A DNA stretch of 64,000 nucleotides, from the NCBI GenBank assembly GCA_020831485.1, contig JAFIGG010000006.1:17276-81275 (forward strand), read 5' to 3'. The translations under genes were made by a program, and so were the position numbers. This document shows positions 50,221-59,629 of the stretch, piece after piece. Numbering within the stretch: position 1 is the first letter of the stretch; the number at the start of each line of letters is the position of its first letter. The notes under the pieces were generated by a model. It ran no database searches and was not told the DNA's origin. It worked only from the letters and a program-made list of their open reading frames with translations. Source of the DNA: Opitutales bacterium (GTDB lineage: Bacteria > Verrucomicrobiota > Verrucomicrobiia > Opitutales > Oceanipulchritudinaceae).

Positions 50221-53184
50221 TCACGCACTTTTCGCTATCAAACTGAAGAACACCCCGATGAACAGCGCAAAGCCGGACCAGACGAATATATGGCCGATTG
50301 CCCAGGGGCCGTGGACGACTTCCTCTGTGTTCGACAGGAGGAACCACATAAAAGCTGTCACGCAGAGCGTATAAACGAGGCAGAGTCCTAAAAAGAGCCC
50401 GCAGCGTCCTGCCTGTCGAAGCCAGAAGCGGATCCGCGACTGATCCGGCGAAGGCCTTGTGCGCTGACGCAGGTGGCTCATAAGGTAAAGGTAGGTTCCT
50501 ATCAGGCCGATGGCGAAGGTGATGCCGATGCCGGCGAGGTCTTCCTCCTCGGCCATCGAGACCCAGGCATCGCCAAAGTCCAGCATCAGGATGGCACCGA
50601 TCAACAGGCCGATCCAAACCGGCGAGAACTGAATCAGGAAAGTCATGCCGTTGCGCAGGGCAGAGGGCGCTCTGGCACCCGTTACCGCAGCCTGCAAAGC
50701 TGCGGCCTTGCGGGCCAGGCCCGGTTGGAAGACGTCCTGGCTCCAATCGTGAATCTCGCGCAGCAGCTCTACAAAAGCACTGCTCTTCAGCAGACGGTTT
50801 GCACGGGGATTGCGGATATGCTGGCGCACTTTGTCGATTTCCCGACGATCCATCATTGCCCGCAACCGCAGTGCATAGGATTCTGCCAGCGCGTTCTGTA
50901 GGGCATGGCCCGAATCGGCAGGGACTTCCTGCTGGTCGAGACTCCATGACAGAAATCCTTCCTCGGCGGGCGAACCGGCCGGCACACAGCTGTCCATTGC
51001 CAACCACAATTCATGGTGAATGGCCGTTTGCAGGGCCTCGGGCAGCGCCGTGTGACCAAAGTGGCTCCAGAGGGCGTTGGCCGCCTTTTCGGGCCATTTG
51101 GCGTCTGCTGCTACGGTAAATGTTTTCCAGGCCGTGGCGAGTGGTTCGATGTGCTGTTGCCAGCTCAGCAGGCGCTCCTCGACTTCGGTCATACGCGCCT
51201 GCCAGGATTCGGCAAAGGGCTGAGGCAGGAAATGCAGCAGAATTGATTCCAGCGTCCTTAACTCCTGCAGGGCTTCCTGCTGTGGGAGTTGAACTCCTGT
51301 TTCCAGTTTCCAGGAGGAAGGCCCGAGGGCATCGGCCGCGGCGCGCAGGCGCAGGCAGCTGGCTTCCGTTTGTTGCTGAATGGTTCCGAGCGCCGTTTCC
51401 GCAAAAGCGGGATTGCCCGCACGCAGGGGGTGTTCCGGGCTGGCAGCATGCAGCAACTCTAAAATCCGTGTCAGGGAGGCCTTGTCTTCCTTTGTATGGA
51501 TCCTGTCTGCCCATTCGATGAGGCAGGCACCCGGATCTTCCGGCAACGGCTGCTGAACGGCCTCCAGGGCCTGTTTCAATACGCTGGAATCCGCTTCCCC
51601 GGGGTTTGCATCCACTGCTCCGGTCCACCAGTCGATGGTTTCCCGCAAAGTGTAGGTTTCGTCGTTCCCGCGCAAGTAGCTGCGGTCGCGGCAGAGTTGG
51701 GAGAGTTCAGCAAAAAAACTGCGGTGTGGGCGGCGGATGGATGCCTGCGCAAGCAATACTTCAGGATCATAATGGGGGCTGCGGCGCAGTTCGCTGCGGA
51801 TGCGGTTTTCCACCGCGTCCACAAGGATATGGTTGTGCAGGGAAGGCCGGTCGCTGGGGAGCAAGGCGAGCAGCAGCAGAGGATTTTCGATTGTGTGGAT
51901 TTGCTGCTGACTGAGGATGACTTCCGGGCCACTGGGCTCCCATTCTAGTAGGCGCACCAGAACCGCGTGCAACAGGGCGAAGCCCTTCGAATTCGCCTGG
52001 TAGAATCCGCCACTGCCGAGCGGCAGACCGGAGCCTTCCGCGTAGGCGTTCCATTGATGGCTGTTCAAGGTCAGGTTTTCGGCCAGCTCGGCCAGCAGAA
52101 ACAGACTCAGGGCTTTCTCGCGCACGTCCAGCTCCAGCCAGCGGTTGCGGTTCGACACAATCGGAAGAATCAGGCGCAGCAGTTGCAGGGCTGCGGTCCG
52201 CTCGCGACTCCCAGCTAATCCGGCGCCGTCAGCAGGTGTGGAGCGCCACCAATCGAAGGCGGCCCGCAGCAGCGGGCAATCCGGCTCGATCGGGCCTTCG
52301 GGTTCGGGGCTTGCGCAAGGGCCGTCTCCCTTGCGCAGCTGCCAGCAACGGACCCGCAGGCGCAGAAATTCCAGATCAAAGGGAGAGAGCTCGTGCTGCA
52401 GATCTTCCAGGCTGAGGAGTTGCAGCTTCAGTCCAGCTGCAATCACGCTTTCAAGCGAGGTCCAGGCCCTTAGCAGTGCACCGCAGTCTTTTGCCTCACC
52501 GCCGTTTAAATGCTGAAGCTCGTTCAGCAGAACGGGCTGATAGAGCTTGGTCGCCTCCGCTTCCGGCAGGTGGCCAAGCAACTGGCCAAAGCGCTCCGGC
52601 AGGCTGGGTTCACGGCGCCAGTAGCTGTGTCCGGGCACGGCTTTGACCATCAGCGGGAGCGATTCCTTTACCCGTCGTATACTCGCCGGGGATGCCGCCA
52701 GCAACTGCACGGCGGCGAGTACCAGCGAGGCGTCGGCCGCATTGGGCGGCAAGTCGCCGCGAAAACTGGCTTCGTCGAAAGGAACCGCGGGCAATACTAC
52801 GTCGGCGAGTTCAGGATGCGGTTGTGTGCCCTCATCCTGACTGCGCATGGCCGAGGCCAGCAGCAACAGCAATCGGCGGCGCGCTCGTTCGCCGCGAAAG
52901 CTGATCGGCTCCGTCAGGCTCTGCTCACGGGTGTGCGCATAGGCTTCGCAGAAGCGATAGAGTTCCGGGTCCGCGAGCAAATGCCGGCCAGCCGCAATAC
53001 AGGCCGCCTGATAAAGGGCCGGGTCGGACGCACGGAAATAGAACTGGATCCGATTGCGGTCCTCCACCTCCAGATTTCCGGGTGTTACCGTCTGCAACCG
53101 GTGCAGGTGTTCCAGAGAGCTGCTGCGGTTTTCGGCCTGGCTGAGTGGGTTTGCTGTGATTGTCGCGTGGCTCAAGAACTTCAA
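50221..53184 (-). CDS. Large protein of unknown function with four C-terminal membrane helices
   Basis: A 987-residue protein that I do not recognise. About 840 residues are soluble, helical and rich in Leu, Ala, Gln and Glu. Four transmembrane segments follow, at about 850-870, 884-904, 928-950 and 962-984. There is no signal peptide, so the large domain should be cytoplasmic. The start is TTG 53184: an in-frame stop lies just upstream, there is no ATG for more than 100 codons, and TAAGGGC is spaced correctly before the TTG. It begins nine bases after the second crcB stop, which implies co-expression with the fluoride channel. The link to fluoride is inference only. Confidence 0.75.
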   Translation of the reverse strand: MKFLSHATITANPLSQAENRSSSLEHLHRLQTVTPGNLEVEDRNRIQFYFRASDPALYQAACIAAGRHLLADPELYRFCEAYAHTREQSLTEPISFRGERARRRLLLLLASAMRSQDEGTQPHPELADVVLPAVPFDEASFRGDLPPNAADASLVLAAVQLLAASPASIRRVKESLPLMVKAVPGHSYWRREPSLPERFGQLLGHLPEAEATKLYQPVLLNELQHLNGGEAKDCGALLRAWTSLESVIAAGLKLQLLSLEDLQHELSPFDLEFLRLRVRCWQLRKGDGPCASPEPEGPIEPDCPLLRAAFDWWRSTPADGAGLAGSRERTAALQLLRLILPIVSNRNRWLELDVREKALSLFLLAELAENLTLNSHQWNAYAEGSGLPLGSGGFYQANSKGFALLHAVLVRLLEWEPSGPEVILSQQQIHTIENPLLLLALLPSDRPSLHNHILVDAVENRIRSELRRSPHYDPEVLLAQASIRRPHRSFFAELSQLCRDRSYLRGNDETYTLRETIDWWTGAVDANPGEADSSVLKQALEAVQQPLPEDPGACLIEWADRIHTKEDKASLTRILELLHAASPEHPLRAGNPAFAETALGTIQQQTEASCLRLRAAADALGPSSWKLETGVQLPQQEALQELRTLESILLHFLPQPFAESWQARMTEVEERLLSWQQHIEPLATAWKTFTVAADAKWPEKAANALWSHFGHTALPEALQTAIHHELWLAMDSCVPAGSPAEEGFLSWSLDQQEVPADSGHALQNALAESYALRLRAMMDRREIDKVRQHIRNPRANRLLKSSAFVELLREIHDWSQDVFQPGLARKAAALQAAVTGARAPSALRNGMTFLIQFSPVWIGLLIGAILMLDFGDAWVSMAEEEDLAGIGITFAIGLIGTYLYLMSHLRQRTRPSPDQSRIRFWLRQAGRCGLFLGLCLVYTLCVTAFMWFLLSNTEEVVHGPWAIGHIFVWSGFALFIGVFFSLIAKSA

Positions 53185-53193
53185 CTAAAGCCC

Positions 53194-53598
53194 TTACTTC
53201 GCCCTTAGCAAGGGTATGTAGCTTTGGGCCAGAGCAAAACCGAGAGCAACGGTCATCAACGACCCTACCACATTGGCCAGGGCGAATGCAGCGGCTGCCA
53301 GGTGTTGCTGTTGCATCCAAAGGTTGAGGGACTGCCAGCTGAGGAAGGAAAAAGTGGTGAATCCACCGCAGACGCCAGTCATCAGAAAATGCTCCCAGTG
53401 AATGGACAGTCGTCTCTGCCCGCTGTCGCTTAGGAACAAGGCAGCCAGGCAACCGATCAGCAGACTGCCACAAACGTTGACAAAAACCGTATCCCAGGGG
53501 AAAGCGCCGGGGTTGAAGCTTTGTCCGGCCAGCATTGCAGCGTATCGCGCAGAGCCGCCGATCCCGGTTCCGAGTGCTATGAAAAGATAGACTTTCAT
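53194..53598 (-). CDS. crcB: Fluoride channel CrcB/Fluc, subunit 2
   Basis: A 134-residue, four-helix Fluc channel protein. Signatures are GTGIGGSARY (near residue 10), FPWDTVFVNVCGSLLIG with the conserved Asn, and GVCGGFTTFSFLSWQ with the Thr/Ser/Phe pore residues. Fluc channels are dual-topology dimers, and paired genes usually encode the two oppositely inserted halves. It overlaps the preceding crcB by four bases (ATGA), and the 987-aa gene follows nine bases later. I chose ATG 53598, removing a spurious upstream extension. Confidence 0.92.
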   Translation of the reverse strand: MKVYLFIALGTGIGGSARYAAMLAGQSFNPGAFPWDTVFVNVCGSLLIGCLAALFLSDSGQRRLSIHWEHFLMTGVCGGFTTFSFLSWQSLNLWMQQQHLAAAAFALANVVGSLMTVALGFALAQSYIPLLRAK

Positions 53599-53975
53599 TG
53601 TAGAGCACCCCCTGCAAAGAAGCCGATGGCAGCTGCAAAGATACATCCCAAAAGCGACATCAAGCTGTTCCCCAGTGCTGCGACCAGCCGGGATGTCTGG
53701 ATCAATTGAAGCGTCTGTAGTGCGAAAGACGAAACAGTGGTGTAACCGCCTAGAAATCCTATGGTCACGAGTGCATTCCAGCCGGAGCCATTTGTATCCG
53801 TAGCAGCAATGTCCGCCCAAGCCAGAAAGAAGCCGATGGCAAAGGATCCGCTCAAGTTGACCATGAGTGTGCCCCAGGGGAAATCAGCGGCGAGCCGAAG
53901 CCCCAGCTGTCTCGACAGTTCATAGCGGGCACAACCCCCTGCGGCCGAACCAAACAGAACCCATAGCCATTCCAT
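53595..53975 (-). CDS. crcB: Fluoride channel CrcB/Fluc, subunit 1
   Basis: A 126-residue Fluc protein with GSAAGGCARYE at the start, FPWGTLMVNLSGSFAIGFF in helix 2, and GFLGGYTTVSSFALQ in helix 3. It is clearly diverged from its neighbour, consistent with a heterodimeric channel that exports fluoride from the cytoplasm. I chose ATG 53975, since upstream codons do not resemble the family. No fluoride riboswitch (crcB motif) was recognised in the 130 bases upstream, which also serve the divergent ABC transporter operon. Confidence 0.92.
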   Translation of the reverse strand: MEWLWVLFGSAAGGCARYELSRQLGLRLAADFPWGTLMVNLSGSFAIGFFLAWADIAATDTNGSGWNALVTIGFLGGYTTVSSFALQTLQLIQTSRLVAALGNSLMSLLGCIFAAAIGFFAGGALQ

Positions 53976-54111
53976 CGTTTCATCTTTGCGGTCCGCTTTC
54001 TGTTCGGCAAGATCGATTCCCGGATTACGGTTGGTCTTGCATTGAGAAGGTAATTTTCCAACTCTGCGCATACCCTGGATTGCTTGCAGTCCACTCCTTT
54101 TTCTCTCCAAA

Positions 54112-55449
54112 ATGTTTGAACGTTATCCTCTCGGACTTCTTGTGATTTTGATGGTGGCCGTCGCCAGTGCGGCCTTCGTTGCTCTGCGTCCGTCTGCGGA
54201 TTCGGACAAGCTTGTGTTCTGGACATTCACTCAGGATCACCAGGACATTTTCCGCGAGATCTACGGCCCGGAGGGTATTGTGGATGTGCAACTGCTCGAC
54301 ATGCAGGCCTTTGAGCGGCGAATGTTGTCCGGCTTCTTCACCGGCACGCCGGTTGCAGACATCATCATGGTCGAACGTTCCGTTGCCAGCCAAGCCTGGC
54401 GGGGTCCGACCGAGGCCATCGGCTTTCTCGATCTTACGGATCGCCTTGAAGCTGAGGGGCTGCTCGACCGCATTAACGCCCCGTCGCAGCGCCCCTGGAC
54501 GGTTGATGGGCGGATCTATGGGCTGCCATTTGATGTCCACCCAGTGATGCTGGCCTACCGGGCGGACATTTATGATGCCGCGGGAATAGACATTGCCCAG
54601 GCTGAGACCTGGGATGAGTTTATGGAAATGTCCCGTCCTTTAATAGGGGACTTGACCGGCAATGGCTCGGTGGATCGCTTTGCTCTGGAAGTTTCGCAGA
54701 TGGACGGATTGAGCATTGTCATGTTGATGCAGCAGGCCGGAGCAGACTTGTTTGATGAAGCCGATCAGCCGACTCTGAATGCCGAGCTGAATGTCGAAGT
54801 CCTGACCCGCACCGCGCAATGGTTCAGTGGTGATGAGCCGGTTGCAGCGGATATTCCACTCTTTACTGGAGCAGGGGAGCGCCTGAGGGGAGAGGGACTG
54901 GTGCTTGCCTGGATGTGCCCTGATTGGCGTGCGCGCCGCAATATTCTGTATATAGAAGGTTTGCATGGGAAATTACGGCTGATGCCTTTGCCCGCCTGGG
55001 AAAAGGGAGGCCGCCGGACATCTGTCTGGGGTGGTACTATGCTGGGCCTGCCCAAGAATGGTGAGCGCACGGAGGAGGCCTGGGAACAGATACTGCATTT
55101 GTATACCAGTCCGGAGCTGGGGCGGACTAAATGGGAAAAACTCTACATCCTGTCGCCTTTCAAGGACTTTTGGGACGATCCTGTTTTTGACCAACCGGAT
55201 CCCTATTACCAGAACCAACCGATTGGCCGGCTTTATCTGGAGTTAGCGGATTCAGTGCCGGAGCGTACCCCCTCCGTTTATTTTCCGTTTGCTGCCCAGC
55301 AATTGGCCGATGCCCTGCACCGCACCGTTCGGCGGATGCGGCAGTCCGGGTTTACCGAATATGCGGACATTGAACCGCTTGCCCGGCGCGAACTGGATCG
55401 CGTCCAGGCAAATGTTGAAAACCTCATGAGCCGGAATGTTTTCCAATGA
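54112..55449 (+). CDS. ABC transporter extracellular sugar-binding protein
   Basis: A 445-residue solute-binding protein of the family 1 (maltose-type) class. An N-terminal hydrophobic segment (about residues 7-26) is followed by the mature domain, with KLVFWTFTQDHQDIFREI and later GLPFDVHPVMLAYRADIYDAAGI and SVWGGTMLGLPKNG. There is no lipobox cysteine, so it is a signal-anchored or soluble periplasmic protein. The ligand is unknown, probably an oligosaccharide or polyol. The stop overlaps the first permease by four bases (ATGA). Confidence 0.88.
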   Translation: MFERYPLGLLVILMVAVASAAFVALRPSADSDKLVFWTFTQDHQDIFREIYGPEGIVDVQLLDMQAFERRMLSGFFTGTPVADIIMVERSVASQAWRGPTEAIGFLDLTDRLEAEGLLDRINAPSQRPWTVDGRIYGLPFDVHPVMLAYRADIYDAAGIDIAQAETWDEFMEMSRPLIGDLTGNGSVDRFALEVSQMDGLSIVMLMQQAGADLFDEADQPTLNAELNVEVLTRTAQWFSGDEPVAADIPLFTGAGERLRGEGLVLAWMCPDWRARRNILYIEGLHGKLRLMPLPAWEKGGRRTSVWGGTMLGLPKNGERTEEAWEQILHLYTSPELGRTKWEKLYILSPFKDFWDDPVFDQPDPYYQNQPIGRLYLELADSVPERTPSVYFPFAAQQLADALHRTVRRMRQSGFTEYADIEPLARRELDRVQANVENLMSRNVFQ

Positions 55450-56330
55450 GCTTTTTCTCCAATCGCTCGGTTCAAGTAGCCCCTTACCTCTTTCTGGCAC
55501 CCTTTGCCTCGGTGTTCCTGGTTTTTATGGTCTATCCATTATTCCAATCCGTTATTCTGGCGATGGAACAGACCTTCGGCCCTGAACACACGCAGTTTGT
55601 TGGTTTTGCCAATCTGCGGTATGTGTTTGGAGATCCATTTTTCTATACGGCCCTGCGCAATACCTTCATATTTGCCGCCGCCAGCGTGCTCCTGCAAATG
55701 CCGTTGTCCCTGGCTCTGGCCATGCTGTTGAATCAACCCTGGTTGAAGGGGCGCTGGCTTCTCCGGCTAATCTTCTTTTCACCGGCACTGGTCGGGGCGG
55801 TCTTTGTCGGGGTGATGTTTTCCATTATATTTGAGCGCAGGACGGGGCTTCTCAATGTGGTCCTGCACCGGCTGTTTGGCTTCAGTCTGGATTTTCCCTG
55901 GCTGCAGGAATACGCCATGCCGGCAATGATCATCGCTTCGCTGTGGATGTGGACAGGGTTCAATATGCTCTACTTCCTGGCTGCGCTTCAGAATGTGGAC
56001 AAGGAACTGATGGAGGCTGCCCACATGGATGGTGCCGGGCCCTGGGATCGATTTCTGAATGTTACATTGCCGGCAATTCGCCCGATTGGAGGCTTTGTGG
56101 TGCTGCTTTCCCTTATAGGGGCTTTCCAGGTGTTTGAATTGCCGTTTCTGCTCTTCGATGGTCCGGGCGTCGACAACCGTGGGCTGACCATTGTGATGTA
56201 CCTTTACCAGTCCGGTTTCCAGCTGGGGGACCTCGGTTACGCGAGCACCATTGGCTGGATTTTGGCTATTATTTTAATCGCACTTTCCTGGTTGCAGCGC
56301 CGTTTGAGCCGCAACGAATCCTACAGTTAA
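55446..56330 (+). CDS. ABC sugar transporter permease (MalF/UgpA type)
   Basis: A 294-residue permease with about six transmembrane helices. It begins PYLFLAPFASVFLVFMVYPLFQS, and the EAA loop is EAAHMDGAGPWDRFLNVTLPAIRP (near residue 195), which docks onto an ABC ATPase. It forms the inner-membrane channel with the next gene. Its start overlaps the binding-protein stop. Confidence 0.92.
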   Translation: MSFFSNRSVQVAPYLFLAPFASVFLVFMVYPLFQSVILAMEQTFGPEHTQFVGFANLRYVFGDPFFYTALRNTFIFAAASVLLQMPLSLALAMLLNQPWLKGRWLLRLIFFSPALVGAVFVGVMFSIIFERRTGLLNVVLHRLFGFSLDFPWLQEYAMPAMIIASLWMWTGFNMLYFLAALQNVDKELMEAAHMDGAGPWDRFLNVTLPAIRPIGGFVVLLSLIGAFQVFELPFLLFDGPGVDNRGLTIVMYLYQSGFQLGDLGYASTIGWILAIILIALSWLQRRLSRNESYS

Positions 56331-56333
56331 TCC

Positions 56334-57191
56334 ATGATTGATCGCCCATCCAATTTGATTCAGCTGCTGGTCTATGCCGTTCTGGCTTTTTTTACAGTCA
56401 TAACTTTGGTTCCTTTGGTGTGGCTGTTGGTTGGTGCCTTTAAAACCAATGAAGACTTTTTCGGGTATTTGTTTTTTCCTTTGAAGGAAGGTGGCCTCGC
56501 CATCGACTGGGCGCGTCTTACTCTGGAGAATTTCCGCGGACTGTTCTTTTCGCTGAATTTTGGCAATTACATCGCGAACTCTTTTTTTCTGGCTTCGGTG
56601 ACCAGCGTGTTGGCAACTTTGTTTGCTGCCATGGGTGGCTATGCACTCGCTAAGTTTCAATTTGCAGGGCGACAGTTGATGCTGGGCGTTGTGCTTTTTG
56701 CCATCATTATTCCGGCCCCGCTGCTGCTCGCCCCCGTCTTTCAGCTGATCTACCAGTTGAATCTGTTGAACACCTATACGGGATTGATCCTGCCAGCGAT
56801 GGCGCCCGCCTTTGGCATCTTCCTGTTCCGTCAGGCAATGCTCAATTCCGTTCCCACAGAACTGTTGGAGGCCGCCAGGATTGATGGCTGTGGAGAGGGT
56901 CGGATATTCCTGACGATCGTACTGCCAATTGTGCGACCCATGGTGGGCGCCTTTCTGTTGATCACCTTTCTGGGTACTTGGAATAATTTCATCATGCCTC
57001 AGGTGCTGTTGCAGTCAGAGGAAATGTTCCCCCTCTCAGTTGCCATCGCCCAATTACGGGGCACCTACAGCACCGACTACGGCATGATCTCCGCCGGTAC
57101 CGTCATTTCGATCGCACCGGTCATGTGCCTGTTTTTGCTGCTTCAGCGCGAGTTTATCTCCGGCCTCACCAGCGGCGCGGTGAAAGGATAG
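56334..57191 (+). CDS. ABC sugar transporter permease (MalG/UgpE type)
   Basis: A 285-residue permease beginning three bases after the first. It has about six helices, and the EAA loop is EAARIDGCGEGRIFLTIVLPIVRP (near residue 180). LVPLVWLLVGAFKTNEDFF near the start is typical of this half. No ABC ATPase gene follows, so a shared MsmX/UgpC-like ATPase encoded elsewhere must power the importer. A weak CACC-GCAT/ATGC-GGTG hairpin lies just after the stop. Confidence 0.92.
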   Translation: MIDRPSNLIQLLVYAVLAFFTVITLVPLVWLLVGAFKTNEDFFGYLFFPLKEGGLAIDWARLTLENFRGLFFSLNFGNYIANSFFLASVTSVLATLFAAMGGYALAKFQFAGRQLMLGVVLFAIIIPAPLLLAPVFQLIYQLNLLNTYTGLILPAMAPAFGIFLFRQAMLNSVPTELLEAARIDGCGEGRIFLTIVLPIVRPMVGAFLLITFLGTWNNFIMPQVLLQSEEMFPLSVAIAQLRGTYSTDYGMISAGTVISIAPVMCLFLLLQREFISGLTSGAVKG

Positions 57192-57292
57192 TGGCACCTG
57201 CATTCATGCTGGTGAAAGCCTTCTAATTATTGCTAGCAGCTATCCTTCTATGGTTTCCGGACCCCTTTGGATTGCTTTGTATTTCGCGTTTG

Positions 57293-57340
57293 AAACGTTA
57301 TAAGTGAACTATCCCCAGAGGATAGGTTCTTTAAACGTTC
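57293..57340 (+). promoter_or_regulatory. Nested inverted repeats before the exported-protein gene
   Basis: GAACTATCC (57306-57314) and GGATAGGTTC (57320-57329) pair with one bulge. Outside them, two copies of the self-complementary AACGTT (57294-57299 and 57334-57339) flank the arms almost symmetrically. The element ends 18 bases before the ATG at 57358. It could be an operator or a leader hairpin. Confidence 0.4.
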
Positions 57341-57357
57341 TACCCCCCCTCACAACA

Positions 57358-58830
57358 ATGAAATGCACAACCCACAGTCTGTCAGTGGTCGTTGTCGCGA
57401 GTCTGTCGTTGGCGATATTCGCGAATGCTTCAGACGAGAGCCAATGGCGCACGGTGTTTATGGATTACCAGCAAATGATGTATCAGCCCACTCGTTTTGA
57501 AATAGCTGTTGAGGATTGGGTCGCTGATCATGCATCTGGTTCAGTGGCCGGCACCGTGGTTTTTTCCTCCGATCCTGAGCGCGATTCGAGTTTTAATAAC
57601 AGTGTCAGAGAAGGTAACAGCCTTATTGAAATCGAGCGTTCGGACGGGAAGGTACTCCCTTACGGTTTTGTTAATGCCGGCGGTGACTTCCTGTTTGCTC
57701 ATCTGAAAACGGCAGACCGCCAGCAGCGCAGTCATATCTTTGGCTTCCGAACCGGGGCTGCTGATGATGCCGACATTCAGGGCGAATGGCAGGGCTTCAT
57801 TTACGAAGTGGAGCTTGCTCAGAGCAACGAATTGACTGATTGGAATTACGAACTGGTCGAAGTAACCGTTGTGGGTCCTGATGAGATTCGACTGGAGTTA
57901 AAGGAGACCTCGAGAGCGGAGGATCTGGAGCATATAGGCAATGTCCGGACCATTGAATACAGCCGCAACGGCAGTTATATTAATGTGGATGACATGCAGT
58001 TGGCGATTGCCTCCTGTGGCGATCTCATCGTGGGTGCATCCCACTGGAGCGACGACATCCAAACAGCATCAGTTATAGTGCTCATGAAGGCAGCCGACCC
58101 GACAGTTTTGACCATGGAGCAGGTGGCAGGTGTCTGGGCTCTGGGATCTGTCGAATTGGGTAAGGGTGAAAACCAGTTTGGGCCCTGGACCCATTCCAGC
58201 GGCGGGACAATAATGGTTGAATTGAATGCTGACGGTAGCGGTCAATTCTACGGAATGGATCACGAAGCCTGGGATCCCGAAGATGACGAGGGGGCTATCG
58301 CGACTGCGGGTATTGGGTGGGCTCTTGATGGTTCAAGCATGGTCATAACCGCACTGATGGGCGAACCACTTGATGATGGCCCTAGCTTCCTGGTCGGAGA
58401 AAGTACCCAGATCATGCGGGCCATTGAAGTGGAATCAGATTCTGATGAATTGTTTATTATGGCGGAATACGGAGTGAAAATTTCCAGGACAGTTCCGAAT
58501 GAGGTAAAATACATTCCGCTTTTCAATCCCCGCGTCAGTTACTGGGGCGAGTGGAATGGATCTATTGAACGCGTCTATACCAAAGAATGGCCCTGGCTCT
58601 ATTTCGAATCCGCTGGTTGGATCTACATCGCAGAGGGAACCGGCAATTCCGTCTGGCTGTACGATTACCGATTTGATGAGTGGTTTCATACGGACGGATG
58701 GGTTTTTCCCTTCATGATTGGGACTTATCAGGCAGCTCCTGATGTAATCTATCTGGATCTGGAGGAATCCACTCCGCTGAAACGCTGGGTCTATTCCTTT
58801 GTCCAGGGCAGGTGGCTGACAGACCGCTGA
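57358..58830 (+). CDS. Exported protein of unknown function with a Trp/Tyr-rich C-terminal module
   Basis: A 490-residue protein. A signal peptide (MKCTTHSLSVVVVASLSLAI) is probably cleaved after ANA near residue 25. The middle has no motif I recognise. The last 80 residues repeat aromatic strands (WPWLYFESAGWIYIAEG, VWLYDYRFDEWFHTDGWVFPF, KRWVYSFVQGRWLTDR), a pattern suggestive of a small beta module for surface attachment or binding. I used ATG 57358; the upstream GTG at 57304 would disrupt the signal peptide. It follows the ABC importer by 166 bases, so a shared role is possible but unproven. Confidence 0.65.
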   Translation: MKCTTHSLSVVVVASLSLAIFANASDESQWRTVFMDYQQMMYQPTRFEIAVEDWVADHASGSVAGTVVFSSDPERDSSFNNSVREGNSLIEIERSDGKVLPYGFVNAGGDFLFAHLKTADRQQRSHIFGFRTGAADDADIQGEWQGFIYEVELAQSNELTDWNYELVEVTVVGPDEIRLELKETSRAEDLEHIGNVRTIEYSRNGSYINVDDMQLAIASCGDLIVGASHWSDDIQTASVIVLMKAADPTVLTMEQVAGVWALGSVELGKGENQFGPWTHSSGGTIMVELNADGSGQFYGMDHEAWDPEDDEGAIATAGIGWALDGSSMVITALMGEPLDDGPSFLVGESTQIMRAIEVESDSDELFIMAEYGVKISRTVPNEVKYIPLFNPRVSYWGEWNGSIERVYTKEWPWLYFESAGWIYIAEGTGNSVWLYDYRFDEWFHTDGWVFPFMIGTYQAAPDVIYLDLEESTPLKRWVYSFVQGRWLTDR

Positions 58831-58848
58831 CCGTGTAGCCATAGCTGC

Positions 58849-59610
58849 TTACAGCATGCGGATCTTGCCTCGGAAGCGATCAATGAACTTCTGGTTCCAT
58901 TCATCGCCTCCCGGGGCATTCCCGCTGCGCCAGACGGGTGGGTTGATGCCTTCGGATACGAGTCTCTGGATGGCTTCGATGACGATGCAATTGAGCACAT
59001 AGGCATTGGCGAAGGTGCTGAGTGGTCCGACCTTTTGCTCAAAGTTATGGATCTCCACTACCGCATCACCGATGCTGACTTTGCAGTCTATGGCAAGGTC
59101 GACAATATCGTGAAGGTTGTTTTTCGAAGGATGCCGGGCCGGGTGGTCATGGGCGGTCTGCTCGGCGTGGGCAAAGGAGCTGACACCGATCACAAAGGCT
59201 CCATTGGCCTTTGCGGTCTGTGCGGCATCAATCGTGGCTGAGTTGATGCCGTAAGCATTCACAATTAAAAGCAGGTCACCGGAACCAATGCAGTAGTCTT
59301 CGATCACGACTTTCCCGTAGCCGGGAAGGCGCTCAGCAAGCATGGATTTCAAGGCGCCATTGCTCAGGAGGGTGTCCGTGTTTAGGATGGCATTGGCATG
59401 CATCAGACCTCCGGCGCGGAAGAAAATCTCCATGGCACCCAGATTGGAATGTCCGCCAGGGCCCCAGATGTAGAAAATACGATCCTGAGAGACGTGGTCG
59501 GCAAGGCGTTTAGCAGCCTCCAGGATGCGTGGTTTTTCTTCTGTGTGGATGCGGTTGATGATACCGGTAACTTCCTTGAGGAAGCTGTCCATGGTGTTTC
59601 CGGGGGTCAT
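58849..59610 (-). CDS. SIS-domain sugar-phosphate-binding protein
   Basis: A 253-residue protein with a SIS fold. FYIWGPGGHSNLGAMEIFFRAGG forms the sugar-phosphate loop (near residue 46), and VGPLSTFANAYVLNCIVIEA is typical of the large SIS-containing family related to YfeU-type proteins. Such proteins isomerise or bind phosphorylated amino sugars. It follows the ceramidase-like gene by 19 bases on the same strand, so the two are probably one operon. It is convergent with the exported-protein gene. Confidence 0.75.
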   Translation of the reverse strand: MTPGNTMDSFLKEVTGIINRIHTEEKPRILEAAKRLADHVSQDRIFYIWGPGGHSNLGAMEIFFRAGGLMHANAILNTDTLLSNGALKSMLAERLPGYGKVVIEDYCIGSGDLLLIVNAYGINSATIDAAQTAKANGAFVIGVSSFAHAEQTAHDHPARHPSKNNLHDIVDLAIDCKVSIGDAVVEIHNFEQKVGPLSTFANAYVLNCIVIEAIQRLVSEGINPPVWRSGNAPGGDEWNQKFIDRFRGKIRML

Positions 59611-59629
59611 GAGCTTTCTGGTATGGGTT

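Noticed and set aside
52925..53638. 237-codon minus-strand frame across crcB and the 987-aa gene start
   Set aside because: It overlaps three better-supported frames and has no recognisable sequence.
53976..54111. Possible fluoride riboswitch upstream of the crcB pair
   Set aside because: The expected conserved GGNGAUG and CUGAUGACUCCUA-type segments are not seen.
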